Assembly: GCA_009908535.1 (NCBI GenBank) | Contig: JAAAOD010000280.1 | Location: 1-15,740, forward strand | Reading direction: 5' to 3' | Source: Verrucomicrobiota bacterium | GTDB taxonomy: Bacteria; Verrucomicrobiota; Verrucomicrobiia; Opitutales; Oceanipulchritudinaceae | DNA: 15,740 nt | Shown here: piece by piece, positions 7,031 to 15,098 of the stretch | Numbering within the stretch: position 1 is the stretch's first letter | How the letters are laid out: each line of letters starts with the position of its first letter | Notes under the pieces: generated by a model | The model's database searches: none | The model's input: only the letters and a program-made list of their open reading frames with translations | Told to the model about the DNA's origin: nothing | Translations under genes and position numbers: made by a program

Positions 7031-9329
7031 CGAGGGAGCTGAGGGGCATGAGGATAGCGGCGAGGAGGGGGTGCATGTGGCCGGCGAGGGCGATGGCGAC
7101 GACGGTGAGGTTGTAGGCGATGGTGAAGGCGAAGACGGAGGTGAGGGCGCGGCGGCGGCGGTCGCGGACGCGGAAGAGGCGAAGGATGCCGTGGAGGGAG
7201 CGACCGGTGAAGAAGAAGTCGGCGCGGTCCTGCAGGAGGCCGTGCGGGGTAGCTGGGGTGCCGCGGACGGTGGCGTGATCGAAGGCAAGGGCGTCGTTGG
7301 CGCCGTCACCGATGTAGAGCGTTCCCTCCGAGGCCAGGTTTTCAACGAAGCGGGCTTTTTCGTCGGGCGACTGCTCGCCGAGGGCGGCGTCGGCCGGGAT
7401 ACCGAGGTCGCGCGCCATGGCAAGGACCTTGTCCCTGCGGTCGCCGGAGAGAAGGGTGAGGCGGCGGCCCTTGCCGAGGGCGCGGAGGGCTTCGGGGGCA
7501 TCCTCCCGGACGGCTTCGCGGAAGGAGAAGGCGGCGAGGGGGGAACCCTCCTTTGCAAAGATAGCCTGCCCGACCGGTGGAGGGGAATTTTCATGACAGG
7601 CCCAGGCGGGGCGCCCGAGGCGCCATTTCGATCGGCCGCTGGATGCCTCGATGCCCATGCCGATTTCCTCGTGCAGAAGCAATTCCGGAGCGGCGATTTC
7701 CTCCTCAGGCACGGCGAGAAAGGCTTCGCGCAGGGCGCGGCAGACGGGGTGGAGGGAGGACTGGACCATGCTGCGCAGGACGGCGCGGTCGGCGGGGGGC
7801 AGGTGTTTCAGCCTGTCCGGCTCTTCGAGTTCCGGGGCCTCGAGGGTAAGGGTTCCGGTCTTGTCGAAGACGATATGGCCGATGCGGGCGAGGTTATGGA
7901 AGAGCCCGCGTGCCCGCACAAAAACACCGATGCGGCGCAGCTGCAGGACGGCCCATTCCTCCGCGAGGGGAGCAGCCACGCCGATAGCACAAGGGCAGGA
8001 GACCACAAGGACGGAGAGCAGGACCTGCATTGCAGTGACCGGCTGGGCGGCGAAGAGCCACCATCCGAGAGCGCCCGCGAAGGCGATGCCGAGGACCACC
8101 CCGAGGTAGACGCGGAGGATTTTCTCGAGGCGAAGATCGCGTCCGTCATCCTTCGCCGGGGCGAGGAGGCGCTTGAGAAGGGAATCGGCGTAGGACTGGC
8201 GCGCCTTCAGAAGAACGGGCTCAAGGCCGATGTTCTGCGCACCGGAGGGAACGTACTGGCCGGTCTGGAATTCCCGCATGGCCGATTCCCCATTGATCCA
8301 TTCGAGGGAAAAGCCGCCGCGCAGCGATTCGAGTTCAGCAAGGGCGGGGACGATCTCGCCAGGGAGAATGCGGAAGCGCATGCCGGGGGTGAGGGTTTCC
8401 AGTGGCGCGCTGCGGTCGCCGGTGAGGTCGTCCTCGACAATTTGCACCTTTTGTGGAGCCCGGTTCCGGCTCAGCAATTGGTGACGGTTTTCCTCGAGGG
8501 CGCGTTCCTGCGTCCAGCGTCCAACGAGCATAAGAAAGATGAAGATGGCGACGAAATCGAAATAGAGAAAGCTCTCCAGCCCGAGCCACCAGCCGAGGAG
8601 GGATCCCGCGTAGGCGACAGAGAGCCCGAGGCCGATGGGGAAATCGATGTGCAGGACGCCCTGCCGCAGACCCTTCCAGCCGCGCTTGATGAAGTAACTG
8701 CCCCCGGTGAGCAGACTGAGGGTGGCGAAAAGGAGCGCCAGCAGCTCGAAGAGCGGCGCCAGCGAGAAGGCGGGATCCATGCCGAGGTAGCGGGGCAGGG
8801 TGAAGAGCATCGCGTTGAGGGCAAAGGCCCCGCACATGCCGAGGCGCGCAAGGAGCCGGCGGCTTTCCTCCTGCGGTCGTTCCCCGGCGGGGCCGAGGAC
8901 GTAGCCATACTGCTGGATCTCCCGGGCGAAATCGACGACGGGAAAGATCCCGCTTCGCCACTGCATGCGGACCTGGCCGTACTGCGTATTGATCTCGATC
9001 CGGACGGCGCCCGGCTGCTCGCGGAACAGTTTCTCGACCAGCCAGACACACCCGACGCAGGAAATGCCTTCCAGATCGAACACCATCTCCGCCGTGCCCG
9101 GGGAGGCCGCCTCCAGCTCCGCCACGCGGGTCTCCAGCCAGGTGAAATCGCGGGGCTGGAAGACCGTCGCGGAGACCGGACGGATCTTCGGGTCGCGCAG
9201 GTCGTAATAATGCTCGAGTCCCTCCTTGTGGATCAGGCGGTGAACGTACTCGCACCCGTTGCAGCAGAAGGAGGAATCCCCCCGCGCAGCGCTGGAAAAG
9301 GGAGTCCCGCAGTGGATACAGGTCTTCAC
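6975..9329 (-). CDS. ccoI: Copper-transporting P1B-type ATPase of the cbb3 oxidase cluster (CcoI/FixI)
   Basis: A 784-residue P-type ATPase. The GTG start at 9327-9329 was chosen because it includes the N-terminal zinc-ribbon-like cysteines (C-I-H-C at 4-7, C-C-N-G-C at 22-26) and overlaps the SafE-like stop by 4 bp; the longer frame upstream only shadows that gene. A heavy-metal-associated domain follows with G-I-S-C-V-G-C at 88-94. Catalytic signatures are the membrane metal site S-C-P-C at 444-447, phosphorylation site D-K-T-G-T at 489-493, S-S-L-H-P near 524-527 and hinge G-D-G-A-N-D-A at 674-680. The actuator loop reads I-N-G-E-S (345-349) instead of the usual T-G-E-S. CcoI proteins export copper needed to build the CuB site of cbb3 oxidase. 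Last gene of the cco locus; its 3' end lies in the second 99-bp repeat. Confidence 0.93.
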   Translation of the reverse strand: MKTCIHCGTPFSSAARGDSSFCCNGCEYVHRLIHKEGLEHYYDLRDPKIRPVSATVFQPRDFTWLETRVAELEAASPGTAEMVFDLEGISCVGCVWLVEKLFREQPGAVRIEINTQYGQVRMQWRSGIFPVVDFAREIQQYGYVLGPAGERPQEESRRLLARLGMCGAFALNAMLFTLPRYLGMDPAFSLAPLFELLALLFATLSLLTGGSYFIKRGWKGLRQGVLHIDFPIGLGLSVAYAGSLLGWWLGLESFLYFDFVAIFIFLMLVGRWTQERALEENRHQLLSRNRAPQKVQIVEDDLTGDRSAPLETLTPGMRFRILPGEIVPALAELESLRGGFSLEWINGESAMREFQTGQYVPSGAQNIGLEPVLLKARQSYADSLLKRLLAPAKDDGRDLRLEKILRVYLGVVLGIAFAGALGWWLFAAQPVTAMQVLLSVLVVSCPCAIGVAAPLAEEWAVLQLRRIGVFVRARGLFHNLARIGHIVFDKTGTLTLEAPELEEPDRLKHLPPADRAVLRSMVQSSLHPVCRALREAFLAVPEEEIAAPELLLHEEIGMGIEASSGRSKWRLGRPAWACHENSPPPVGQAIFAKEGSPLAAFSFREAVREDAPEALRALGKGRRLTLLSGDRRDKVLAMARDLGIPADAALGEQSPDEKARFVENLASEGTLYIGDGANDALAFDHATVRGTPATPHGLLQDRADFFFTGRSLHGILRLFRVRDRRRRALTSVFAFTIAYNLTVVAIALAGHMHPLLAAILMPLSSLASIGIVAFAYRRVSRKSP

Positions 9330-10027
9330 ATGCTGCCGCAGAAGAGGCCGCCCTGGCCGGTTTCGAAGAAGTAGAGGCGCAGGCCGAGAACGACCGCCGC
9401 GACCAAGGCCACGCCCCGTTGCAGACGGGAGATGGTGAGGGGGGAAACGGCCCCCTGCCAGCGCGAATAGGCCGCCTGTACACCGTAGAGCAGGGGCAGC
9501 GTCCCGAGCCCGAAAAGAAGCAGGAATTCCGCCCCGCGCACGGGGGACTGCGTCATGAGGGCAAGGCCGAAGATGGCGTAGAGGGGAGCGCAGGGTAGCA
9601 AGGGGGTGAGGAGGCCGATGCCGAGACCGGCGAGCGGGCGCGGTAACCGCTGCAGGCGGAGACGCGCGCCGGCGAGGATCTTCCCGAAGCCTTTCGGTTG
9701 GGGTATCCATTTGTCGATACGCAATGCCACCAGCAGGAAAAAGAGGACGAGGAGGTAGGGCAGGAAACGGCTCAGGGAATGCTGGTAGATGTCCACCCAG
9801 CCCAGCGCGACCATGCCGATACCGCCGGCGACCGCCCCCACCGCGGTATAGGAAAGGAGCCGCCCCAGATGATAAAGCCCCGCCACCGTACTGAAGGACT
9901 GACTCGAACCGGCGGCCGGGGCAAGATAACAGGCGATGGGTCCGCACATCCCCGCGCAATGCAGGCTTGTGACAAGGCCGGCGACAAAGGCAGGCCAGGG
10001 TCCGGTGATGCTTCCGACGTCGATCAT
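9326..10027 (-). CDS. Sulfite exporter TauE/SafE-like (DsbD transmembrane-type) membrane protein
   Basis: A 233-residue polytopic membrane protein with about six hydrophobic segments. The first segment holds L-H-C-A-G-M-C-G-P (about residues 22-30), a paired-cysteine motif typical of the SafE/UreH-like membrane family often found in cbb3 oxidase clusters. Members are thought to take part in copper or thiol handling during oxidase assembly, although automatic annotation often calls them sulfite exporters. The start has a good ribosome binding site (GGAG five bases before ATG). It overlaps the 108-residue gene upstream by 4 bp and ccoI downstream by 4 bp, so it is firmly part of the operon. A role in metal supply to the oxidase is inferred from this context. 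Confidence 0.82.
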   Translation of the reverse strand: MIDVGSITGPWPAFVAGLVTSLHCAGMCGPIACYLAPAAGSSQSFSTVAGLYHLGRLLSYTAVGAVAGGIGMVALGWVDIYQHSLSRFLPYLLVLFFLLVALRIDKWIPQPKGFGKILAGARLRLQRLPRPLAGLGIGLLTPLLPCAPLYAIFGLALMTQSPVRGAEFLLLFGLGTLPLLYGVQAAYSRWQGAVSPLTISRLQRGVALVAAVVLGLRLYFFETGQGGLFCGSM

Positions 10028-10350
10028 GAAAGCTCCAGTTTAGCGGCGGATCGCTTCAAGGCAATGCTCAGGGCAAGGGCCACCGAGAGGAGCAGAATCA
10101 GCATCCACAACGCCGGCCAGAAGGCGAGGCTCGCCGGCTTGTCCTCGGGCAGGCTCTTCAGGAAAACAAAGTATAGCAGGGGCGGAAAGAGAACACTGAA
10201 AGCGACCGTGGCGCCGCGCACCTTGCGCACGATGCCGGCGGCGGTGCGGAAACCGTCCTCGTCGGCGAGCACCATCGTGCAGACGAAATAGCTGAAGGCG
10301 AAGGCGAGACCGCCTTGAAAAAGGAAGAGGACCAGGAGCATCGCGGGCAT
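10024..10350 (-). CDS. Small membrane protein of the cbb3 locus, unknown function
   Basis: A 108-residue protein that I do not recognise. It has three hydrophobic segments (about 4-27, 47-64 and 74-97) separated by a charged loop containing D-E-D-G-F and a basic R-K-V-R. There are no heme-binding or metal-binding motifs; one cysteine (Cys24) lies in the first segment. Its 3' end overlaps the SafE-like start by 4 bp (ATGA), supporting coupled translation and making this frame the real one rather than the overlapping frame that opens at 10387. The position between ccoG and ccoI is where small assembly factors such as CcoH/FixH usually lie, but the length and multi-span layout do not match FixH. 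A role in oxidase assembly is inferred only from the operon. Confidence 0.65.
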   Translation of the reverse strand: MPAMLLVLFLFQGGLAFAFSYFVCTMVLADEDGFRTAAGIVRKVRGATVAFSVLFPPLLYFVFLKSLPEDKPASLAFWPALWMLILLLSVALALSIALKRSAAKLELS

Positions 10351-10367
10351 GAAAGGAAAAGGGAGCC

Positions 10368-10520
10368 TCAGCGCTGCTCGATTTCAACCATTTCCGGCCT
10401 GTTTTCCGTCGCTATGTAGATGAGGAGGCTCCACGCGCTGATGAGCAGGGCGAAGGCAAGGACCACCCAGAGCCAGAGCGAGCGGGCGGAGCTTTTTTTC
10501 CGGTCCGTTGTTTCCTTCAT
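10368..10520 (-). CDS. 50-residue single-span membrane protein directly after ccoG
   Basis: A short frame with ATG at 10518-10520 and TGA at 10368-10370. The product starts with a charged, basic segment (M-K-E-T-T-D-R-K-K), has one hydrophobic helix (about residues 15-36, W-L-W-V-V-L-A-F-A) and ends in an acidic tail (E-M-V-E-I-E-Q-R). This predicts the N-terminus in the cytoplasm and a short outer tail. It lies 9 bp after ccoG and 17 bp before the 108-residue membrane gene, filling the only gap in the operon. It resembles the membrane anchor of a CcoH/FixH protein without its periplasmic domain, but at this length that resemblance is weak. No strong ribosome binding site is visible. Confidence 0.6.
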   Translation of the reverse strand: MKETTDRKKSSARSLWLWVVLAFALLISAWSLLIYIATENRPEMVEIEQR

Positions 10521-10529
10521 GCGGAGGGT

Positions 10530-11939
10530 TCAGGGTTGTTGCCGCCGGAGCATTTCCGGGGTCGGCCCGAGGAACTCGACTTCCTCCACTATTTCGACGC
10601 CCCCCGGTTCCACTTCGACGAGGATCTTGAGCGGGAAGGCCCCTTCATATGCGTCCCGGGACACCTGCACGACGAAGGTGGTGTTGCGTTCCTCCATGGG
10701 GGAAAGAGTGGCGCTGCCGGCGAACCCGGAGGTCTCGATGGGAAAGGGAATCTCTTCGCGGTTGGTCGCGAGGGTGAAGGTGAGGTCCTCCCCGGCCTTG
10801 TTGATGAGCCGCACCTGATACTGGTTGCGCACGTAATCCTCGGTGACGTAGAAGGGCGAACCGGGCATGCGCGTGGCCGTTACGGTGGCCTTTTCCACCG
10901 AGGTGAAGGCGAAACCGGCCACTCCCGCCCCCAGCAGCAGCAGGGCGGTGTACAGGATCGTGCGCGGACGGATCCAGCGCGTGCGGCCGCCCTCGAGCTC
11001 GGCGTCACTGGCGTAACGGATGAGGCCGCGCGGCCGCTTCACCTTGTCCATGATCTCGTCGCAGGCGTCGATGCAGGCGGCGCAGCCGATGCATTCGAGC
11101 TGGATCCCCTGGCGGATGTCGATGCCCGTGGGGCAGACCTGGATGCAGCGGTGACAATCGATGCAGTCGCCCGCCTCCGGGTCCTTGACCGGCCCCGGCG
11201 GCTCGCCGCGTGTGTAGTCGTAGGCCACATTCTTCGTATGGTCGTCCAGCAGGGCCGACTGGAAGCGACCGTATGGGCAAATGATGATACACAGCTGCTC
11301 GCGAAAAAACGCGAAGTTCAAGTACAACAGGGCCGTCGAGATCAGGACGAAGAGGAAGGCCTGCCAGTGCTCCAGCGGCGAAAGCCGCATCCATTCCCAG
11401 AGCTGCGGAATGGAAATGAAGTAGGAAAGGAAGATGTGCGCGATGACCGCCGAGAGGAGGAGGAAGATCCCGTGCTTGAGGATCCGCTTCCGCATTTTGG
11501 CCGGGTTCATGGGCGTGCGGTCGAGGCGCTTGCGCGCGGTGGCGTCTCCGTCGATCCAGCGCTCCACCCGCCGGTAGACATGCTCCAGAAAGACGGTTTG
11601 CGGACAGGCCCAGCCGCACCAGACGCGCCCGAGGAAGGCGGTCACGTAAAAGAGCAGAAAGGCCAGTCCGGAGACAAAAAAGAAAAGCAGCCACGCGTCC
11701 TGCGCCGCAAGGGTGAAGCCGAAGAGATGGAACCGCCGCTCCATGACATCAAGGAAGACCGCCGGATAGCCGTTGATGGGAATCCATGGCAGCAGGATAT
11801 AAATGCCGATGAGGACCAGGGCGGTGAGGCGGCGCCAGCGCATCCATTTGCCCTTCACATCGGCGGGATGGATAAAGAAGCGCGAACCGTCCTCGTTGAT
11901 CGTCGTGACGGTGTCGAGGTTGGGGGTCTTGGGCTTCAT
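10530..11939 (-). CDS. ccoG: Cytochrome c oxidase accessory protein CcoG (FixG/RdxA)
   Basis: A 469-residue membrane-bound iron-sulfur protein of normal length for CcoG. Hydrophobic spans lie at about 38-55, 81-103, 155-175, 192-212 and 327-345. Conserved cysteine elements are C-G-W-A-C-P (108-113) and C-I-I-I-C-P-Y-G-R (217-225). A ferredoxin-like part carries two four-cysteine motifs, with Cys259, 262, 265, 269 and Cys283, 286, 289, 293, fitting two [4Fe-4S] clusters. The C-terminal part (about 350-469) is an Ig-like periplasmic domain. CcoG is reported to reduce copper(II) during assembly of cbb3 oxidase. The start follows ccoP by 12 bp and has an AAGGA about ten bases upstream. Confidence 0.95.
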   Translation of the reverse strand: MKPKTPNLDTVTTINEDGSRFFIHPADVKGKWMRWRRLTALVLIGIYILLPWIPINGYPAVFLDVMERRFHLFGFTLAAQDAWLLFFFVSGLAFLLFYVTAFLGRVWCGWACPQTVFLEHVYRRVERWIDGDATARKRLDRTPMNPAKMRKRILKHGIFLLLSAVIAHIFLSYFISIPQLWEWMRLSPLEHWQAFLFVLISTALLYLNFAFFREQLCIIICPYGRFQSALLDDHTKNVAYDYTRGEPPGPVKDPEAGDCIDCHRCIQVCPTGIDIRQGIQLECIGCAACIDACDEIMDKVKRPRGLIRYASDAELEGGRTRWIRPRTILYTALLLLGAGVAGFAFTSVEKATVTATRMPGSPFYVTEDYVRNQYQVRLINKAGEDLTFTLATNREEIPFPIETSGFAGSATLSPMEERNTTFVVQVSRDAYEGAFPLKILVEVEPGGVEIVEEVEFLGPTPEMLRRQQP

Positions 11940-11951
11940 GGAAACGGGTCC

Positions 11952-12530
11952 TTACAGACCGACGGGCGTATTCAGGGTGGTGGCCTCGGCCATCTCGTCG
12001 CGCGTGTGATGGCTCAGCACATACGCGACCACCTGGCTGACTTTCTGCGGGCCCAGCTCTCCGATCCATGCCTGCATGCCGGCGGTCTTGTCGGGCGAGC
12101 CATTGGCGACCACGCTGTAGACGCTCAGCGGCTGGTTCCCCCACTTCCACTCCGCGTCGACGAGGTTCTGCCCGATCCCGCCCTCGAGATTGGGGCCGTG
12201 GCAGGCGACGCATTTATCCTGGTAGACGGCCTGCCCGCTCTCGACAAAGCCGGGATTGCCGCTCATCTCCCAGAGGGCGTCGTTGCTGATCTCCCCGATG
12301 GAGGCGAGGCGCAGCTCCTCCACCTTGGCCATCTTCCGGTCGATGGCTTTTTCGTCGGAAGTCATGATATCCGCGTTGTACCAGGAAAACCAATACACCA
12401 CGGAGAAGATGATCGCCCCGTAAAAGGTCCAGAGCCACCAGTTGGGAAGGCGGTTGTCGTATTCCTGGATGCCGTCGTAGACATGGGGCCGGACCTTCTC
12501 CTCGCCGGCTTTATGCGGGTCATTGCTCAT
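11952..12530 (-). CDS. ccoP: cbb3-type cytochrome c oxidase subunit III, CcoP, single-heme form
   Basis: A 192-residue membrane-anchored cytochrome c. The N-terminal D-N-x-L-P-x-W-W motif (25-32), typical of CcoP, precedes one transmembrane helix (about 32-50). A single cytochrome c domain follows with C-V-A-C-H at 107-111 and a likely axial methionine at Met152 in G-M-Q-A-W. Classical proteobacterial CcoP has two c-type hemes and is around 290-320 residues; only one C-x-x-C-H is present here and the protein is correspondingly short. It should pass electrons from a soluble donor to CcoO. The gene start overlaps the 3' end of ccoQ by 11 bp, and ccoG begins 12 bp after its end. Confidence 0.93.
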   Translation of the reverse strand: MSNDPHKAGEEKVRPHVYDGIQEYDNRLPNWWLWTFYGAIIFSVVYWFSWYNADIMTSDEKAIDRKMAKVEELRLASIGEISNDALWEMSGNPGFVESGQAVYQDKCVACHGPNLEGGIGQNLVDAEWKWGNQPLSVYSVVANGSPDKTAGMQAWIGELGPQKVSQVVAYVLSHHTRDEMAEATTLNTPVGL

Positions 12531-12705
12531 TTTCAGGCGGTTGCTTGCGTTCGGATTCGAGGGGCAGGTTGGACATATGGTCGCGGTGACGCTTGCTCAT
12601 GCGCAGGGCGCGCCAGACGAAATAGAGAAAGGCGGCGAAGCAGAGGATGAAGGCGACCGCGGTGAGGATGGCGGACCAGTCTTCGAATGTCAGTCGGTCG
12701 AACAT
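12520..12705 (-). CDS. ccoQ: cbb3-type cytochrome oxidase subunit CcoQ (FixQ-like)
   Basis: A 61-residue protein with one transmembrane helix (about 12-33), followed by a basic stretch (R-M-S-K-R-H-R-D-H) and a polar tail. Size, topology and position between ccoNO and ccoP match CcoQ, which stabilises the association of CcoP with the core oxidase in studied bacteria. CcoQ sequences are poorly conserved, so the call rests mainly on context. It begins 9 bp after the ccoNO stop, and its last codons overlap the ccoP start by 11 bp, which suggests coupled translation. Confidence 0.82.
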   Translation of the reverse strand: MFDRLTFEDWSAILTAVAFILCFAAFLYFVWRALRMSKRHRDHMSNLPLESERKQPPENEQ

Positions 12706-12714
12706 GAAGGCGTC

Positions 12715-15063
12715 TCAGTTGGCTTTGCGGGCGGATTCGATGCGGGCGCGCGCGCTTTCCACGTCCTCGTAGGCACCCAGTTTCTGCAGATACGCGATCA
12801 GGGCGACGATCTGCTTGTCGGCGCTGGTTTCGCGAAAGTTCTTCGCGAGGTCGTCGACGATGCCGGCGGCCTGTTCCTCCACGCTCTGGCGGATGTCCTC
12901 CTCTGTCCAGTCGGGATAAGGCACGCCGAGGGTACGCATGGCAGCGATCTTGCCGGGCAGGGCGTCGAGGTCGGTCTCCTTCTCCATCAGCCACGGATAG
13001 GGCGGCATGTTCGATCCCGGGGAGATGTCGCGCGGTTTGCGCATGTGGTCGAAATGCCAGACATTCGGCCGCTTGCCGCCCTCGCGGGCGAGGTCCGGGC
13101 CGGTGCGCTTGGAACCCCACTGGAAGGGATAATCGTAAATCGACTCGCCGATCCGCGAATAGTCGCCGTAGCGGAGGACGTCCGGCTTCATCGTGCGGAT
13201 CTGCTGGCTGTGGCAGTTGTAGCAGCCTTCGGCGACATAGATGTCGCGCCCGGCAAGTTCCAGGGGAGTGTAGGGAATCTGCACGCGGTCCTCGAGGTTC
13301 TCCGCCTTTTGCACGACGAGGGTGGGAATGATCTGGATCATGCCCCCGATGGCCACGGCGATGAAGACGAGGATGGAGAAGGGCGCCCAGTTCCCGAGCA
13401 GTTTCTCGTACCACTCGCTCCAGCGCGCGCTGGTGGCTTGGAAATGAACGATGGCAAGGAGGGAGAAAAAGGTCGTCAGGCCGATGCCGGCCAGCATGAG
13501 AAGGCCGCCGCCGAAGAACCAGAGGGAGAGGCCGAGAATGACCCAGAAGGAATAGAACATCGGCCAGTTGAAGACCGTGCCGGCGAGGCCGATGCTACCC
13601 TCGATCTCCCGCGTTTCCTCCTCCTCGGAGCTTTCCACGGTGATGGTCCCGTTGACCGGTTCGGCCCCCTTGATCGTCTTGTAAATATTCACGACAAGGA
13701 GGATCCAGCCGGCGAGGTAGAGCGTGCCGCCGACGGCCCGCGTCAGCATCAGGGGACGGATGGCGTTCAGCGTGTCGAGGAAATTGGGGTAGGCGAGGAC
13801 GGTGCCGTTCTGCACCGTCCCGTTCAGCATGAGGCCCTGCGTGATGCCGCTCGCCCACATGGAGGCGACGTACAGCAGAATACCGACCAGCCCGACCCAG
13901 AAGTGCATGTTTGCGAGGCCAACGGAGTACAGCTTCGTCTTCCACAACCGCGGGGCGAGGAAGTAGAACATGCCCGCCGCCATAAAGCCGTTCCAGCCGA
14001 GGGTGCCGCCGTGGACATGGCCGATCGTCCAGTCGGTGTAGTGACTGAGGTAATTCACCGCCCGGATGGAGAGCAGCGGGCCCTCGAAGGTGGCCATGCC
14101 GTAAAAGGTGACGCCGGCGGCGAGGAACTTCAGCACCGGATCATAGCGCAGTTTGTTCCAGGCGCCGCGCAGGGTGAGAAGGCCGTTGAGCATGCCGCCC
14201 CAGCTTGGCGCCCAGAGCATGAGGGAGAAGAGCATCCCGAGCGCCTGCAGCCAGTGCGGAAGGGAGGTGTTGAGGAGGTGGTGCGGCCCCGCCCAGATGT
14301 AGATGAAGACCAGCGACCAGAAGTGGACCACGCTCAGGCGATAACTGTAAACCGGCCGGTTCGCCGCCTTCGGGATGTAATAGTACATGATCCCGAGGAT
14401 CGGCGTGGTGAGGAAGAAGGCGACGGCGTTGTGCCCGTACCACCACTGCACCAGCGCGTCCTTCACCCCACCAAAGATCGGGTAGCTGTGCAGGAGCGTC
14501 GTCGGCAGGGCGAGGTTGTTCACCACATACAGCAGTGCCACCGTGACGATGGTCGCGATGTAGAACCAGATGGCGACGTACAGCGTAGGCTCGTTGCGGC
14601 GCGCCAGCGTCCAGAAAAAGTTCACCGCAAAGACGATCCAGATGCCGGCGACCGCGATATCGAGCGGCCAGATCAGCTCCGCGTACTCCTTGCTCTGCGT
14701 CAGGCCGAGGGGCAGCGTAATCGCCGCCCCGACAATGATCGCCTGCCAGCCCCAGAAGTGGATACCGGTGAGGAGGTCGCTCGCGGTCCGGCATTTGCAC
14801 AGGCGCTGCGTCGAGTGGTACATGCCCGCGAACATCATGTTGCCGACAAAGGCGAAGATGGCTGCGTTTGTGTGCAGCGGGCGCAGACGCCCGAAGGTGA
14901 GCCAAGGCAATTCGAGGTTCAGGAAGCTGAAGTTCAGCTGAAAGGCGATCAGCAGGCCGGCGAGCATGCCGACAAAGCCCCAGATGATGCCCGCCAGCAT
15001 GAAGAGACGGACGTAGTGATCATCGTATTCTATCGTTTTCGCAGTCGGGGAGGCCGTGGTCAT
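12715..15063 (-). CDS. ccoNO: Fused cbb3-type cytochrome c oxidase subunits I and II (CcoN-CcoO)
   Basis: A 782-residue fusion. Residues 1-470 are CcoN, the heme-copper catalytic subunit: low-spin heme ligand His64 (R-P-L-H-T-N), Y-G-H-N-A-V at 209-214 with CuB ligand His211, G-P-H-H at 259-262 with CuB ligands His261 and His262, and G-H-V-H-G-G at 348-353 with heme ligands His349 and His351. A charged linker (about 470-492, rich in Glu) and extra membrane helices lead to CcoO (about 560-782), with heme c motif C-Y-N-C-H at 614-618 and likely ligand Met686 in G-S-N-M-P-P-Y-P. The enzyme reduces oxygen to water with high affinity and pumps protons across the inner membrane. Separate ccoN and ccoO genes are usual in proteobacteria. 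It starts 35 bp after ccoS. Confidence 0.96.
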   Translation of the reverse strand: MTTASPTAKTIEYDDHYVRLFMLAGIIWGFVGMLAGLLIAFQLNFSFLNLELPWLTFGRLRPLHTNAAIFAFVGNMMFAGMYHSTQRLCKCRTASDLLTGIHFWGWQAIIVGAAITLPLGLTQSKEYAELIWPLDIAVAGIWIVFAVNFFWTLARRNEPTLYVAIWFYIATIVTVALLYVVNNLALPTTLLHSYPIFGGVKDALVQWWYGHNAVAFFLTTPILGIMYYYIPKAANRPVYSYRLSVVHFWSLVFIYIWAGPHHLLNTSLPHWLQALGMLFSLMLWAPSWGGMLNGLLTLRGAWNKLRYDPVLKFLAAGVTFYGMATFEGPLLSIRAVNYLSHYTDWTIGHVHGGTLGWNGFMAAGMFYFLAPRLWKTKLYSVGLANMHFWVGLVGILLYVASMWASGITQGLMLNGTVQNGTVLAYPNFLDTLNAIRPLMLTRAVGGTLYLAGWILLVVNIYKTIKGAEPVNGTITVESSEEEETREIEGSIGLAGTVFNWPMFYSFWVILGLSLWFFGGGLLMLAGIGLTTFFSLLAIVHFQATSARWSEWYEKLLGNWAPFSILVFIAVAIGGMIQIIPTLVVQKAENLEDRVQIPYTPLELAGRDIYVAEGCYNCHSQQIRTMKPDVLRYGDYSRIGESIYDYPFQWGSKRTGPDLAREGGKRPNVWHFDHMRKPRDISPGSNMPPYPWLMEKETDLDALPGKIAAMRTLGVPYPDWTEEDIRQSVEEQAAGIVDDLAKNFRETSADKQIVALIAYLQKLGAYEDVESARARIESARKAN

Positions 15064-15098
15064 GGGAAAGGGCGCCGCAGGCGGCTGTAAACTCAGGA

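Noticed and set aside
7071..9374. 767-codon open frame on the plus strand opposite ccoI
   Set aside because: The opposite strand encodes a complete P-type ATPase with all motifs; this frame is a Gly/Glu/Asp-rich shadow without domains.
9330..9959. Upstream extension of the ccoI frame to 9959
   Set aside because: It overlaps the SafE-like gene in another frame and encodes Arg/Pro-rich sequence. CcoI family similarity begins at the GTG at 9327-9329.
10040..10387. 115-codon minus-strand frame overlapping the 108-residue membrane protein
   Set aside because: It is Arg/His-rich without membrane segments, whereas the other frame gives clean hydrophobic helices and a 4-bp overlap with the next gene.
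15071..15086. Small GCCG/CGGC hairpin between ccoS and ccoNO
   Set aside because: A four-pair stem in GC-rich DNA is expected by chance and nothing else supports a regulatory role.
10536..15090. Two long plus-strand frames (704 and 855 codons) opposite the cco genes
   Set aside because: Both are highly charged antisense shadows over ccoG, ccoP, ccoQ and ccoNO and match nothing recognisable.
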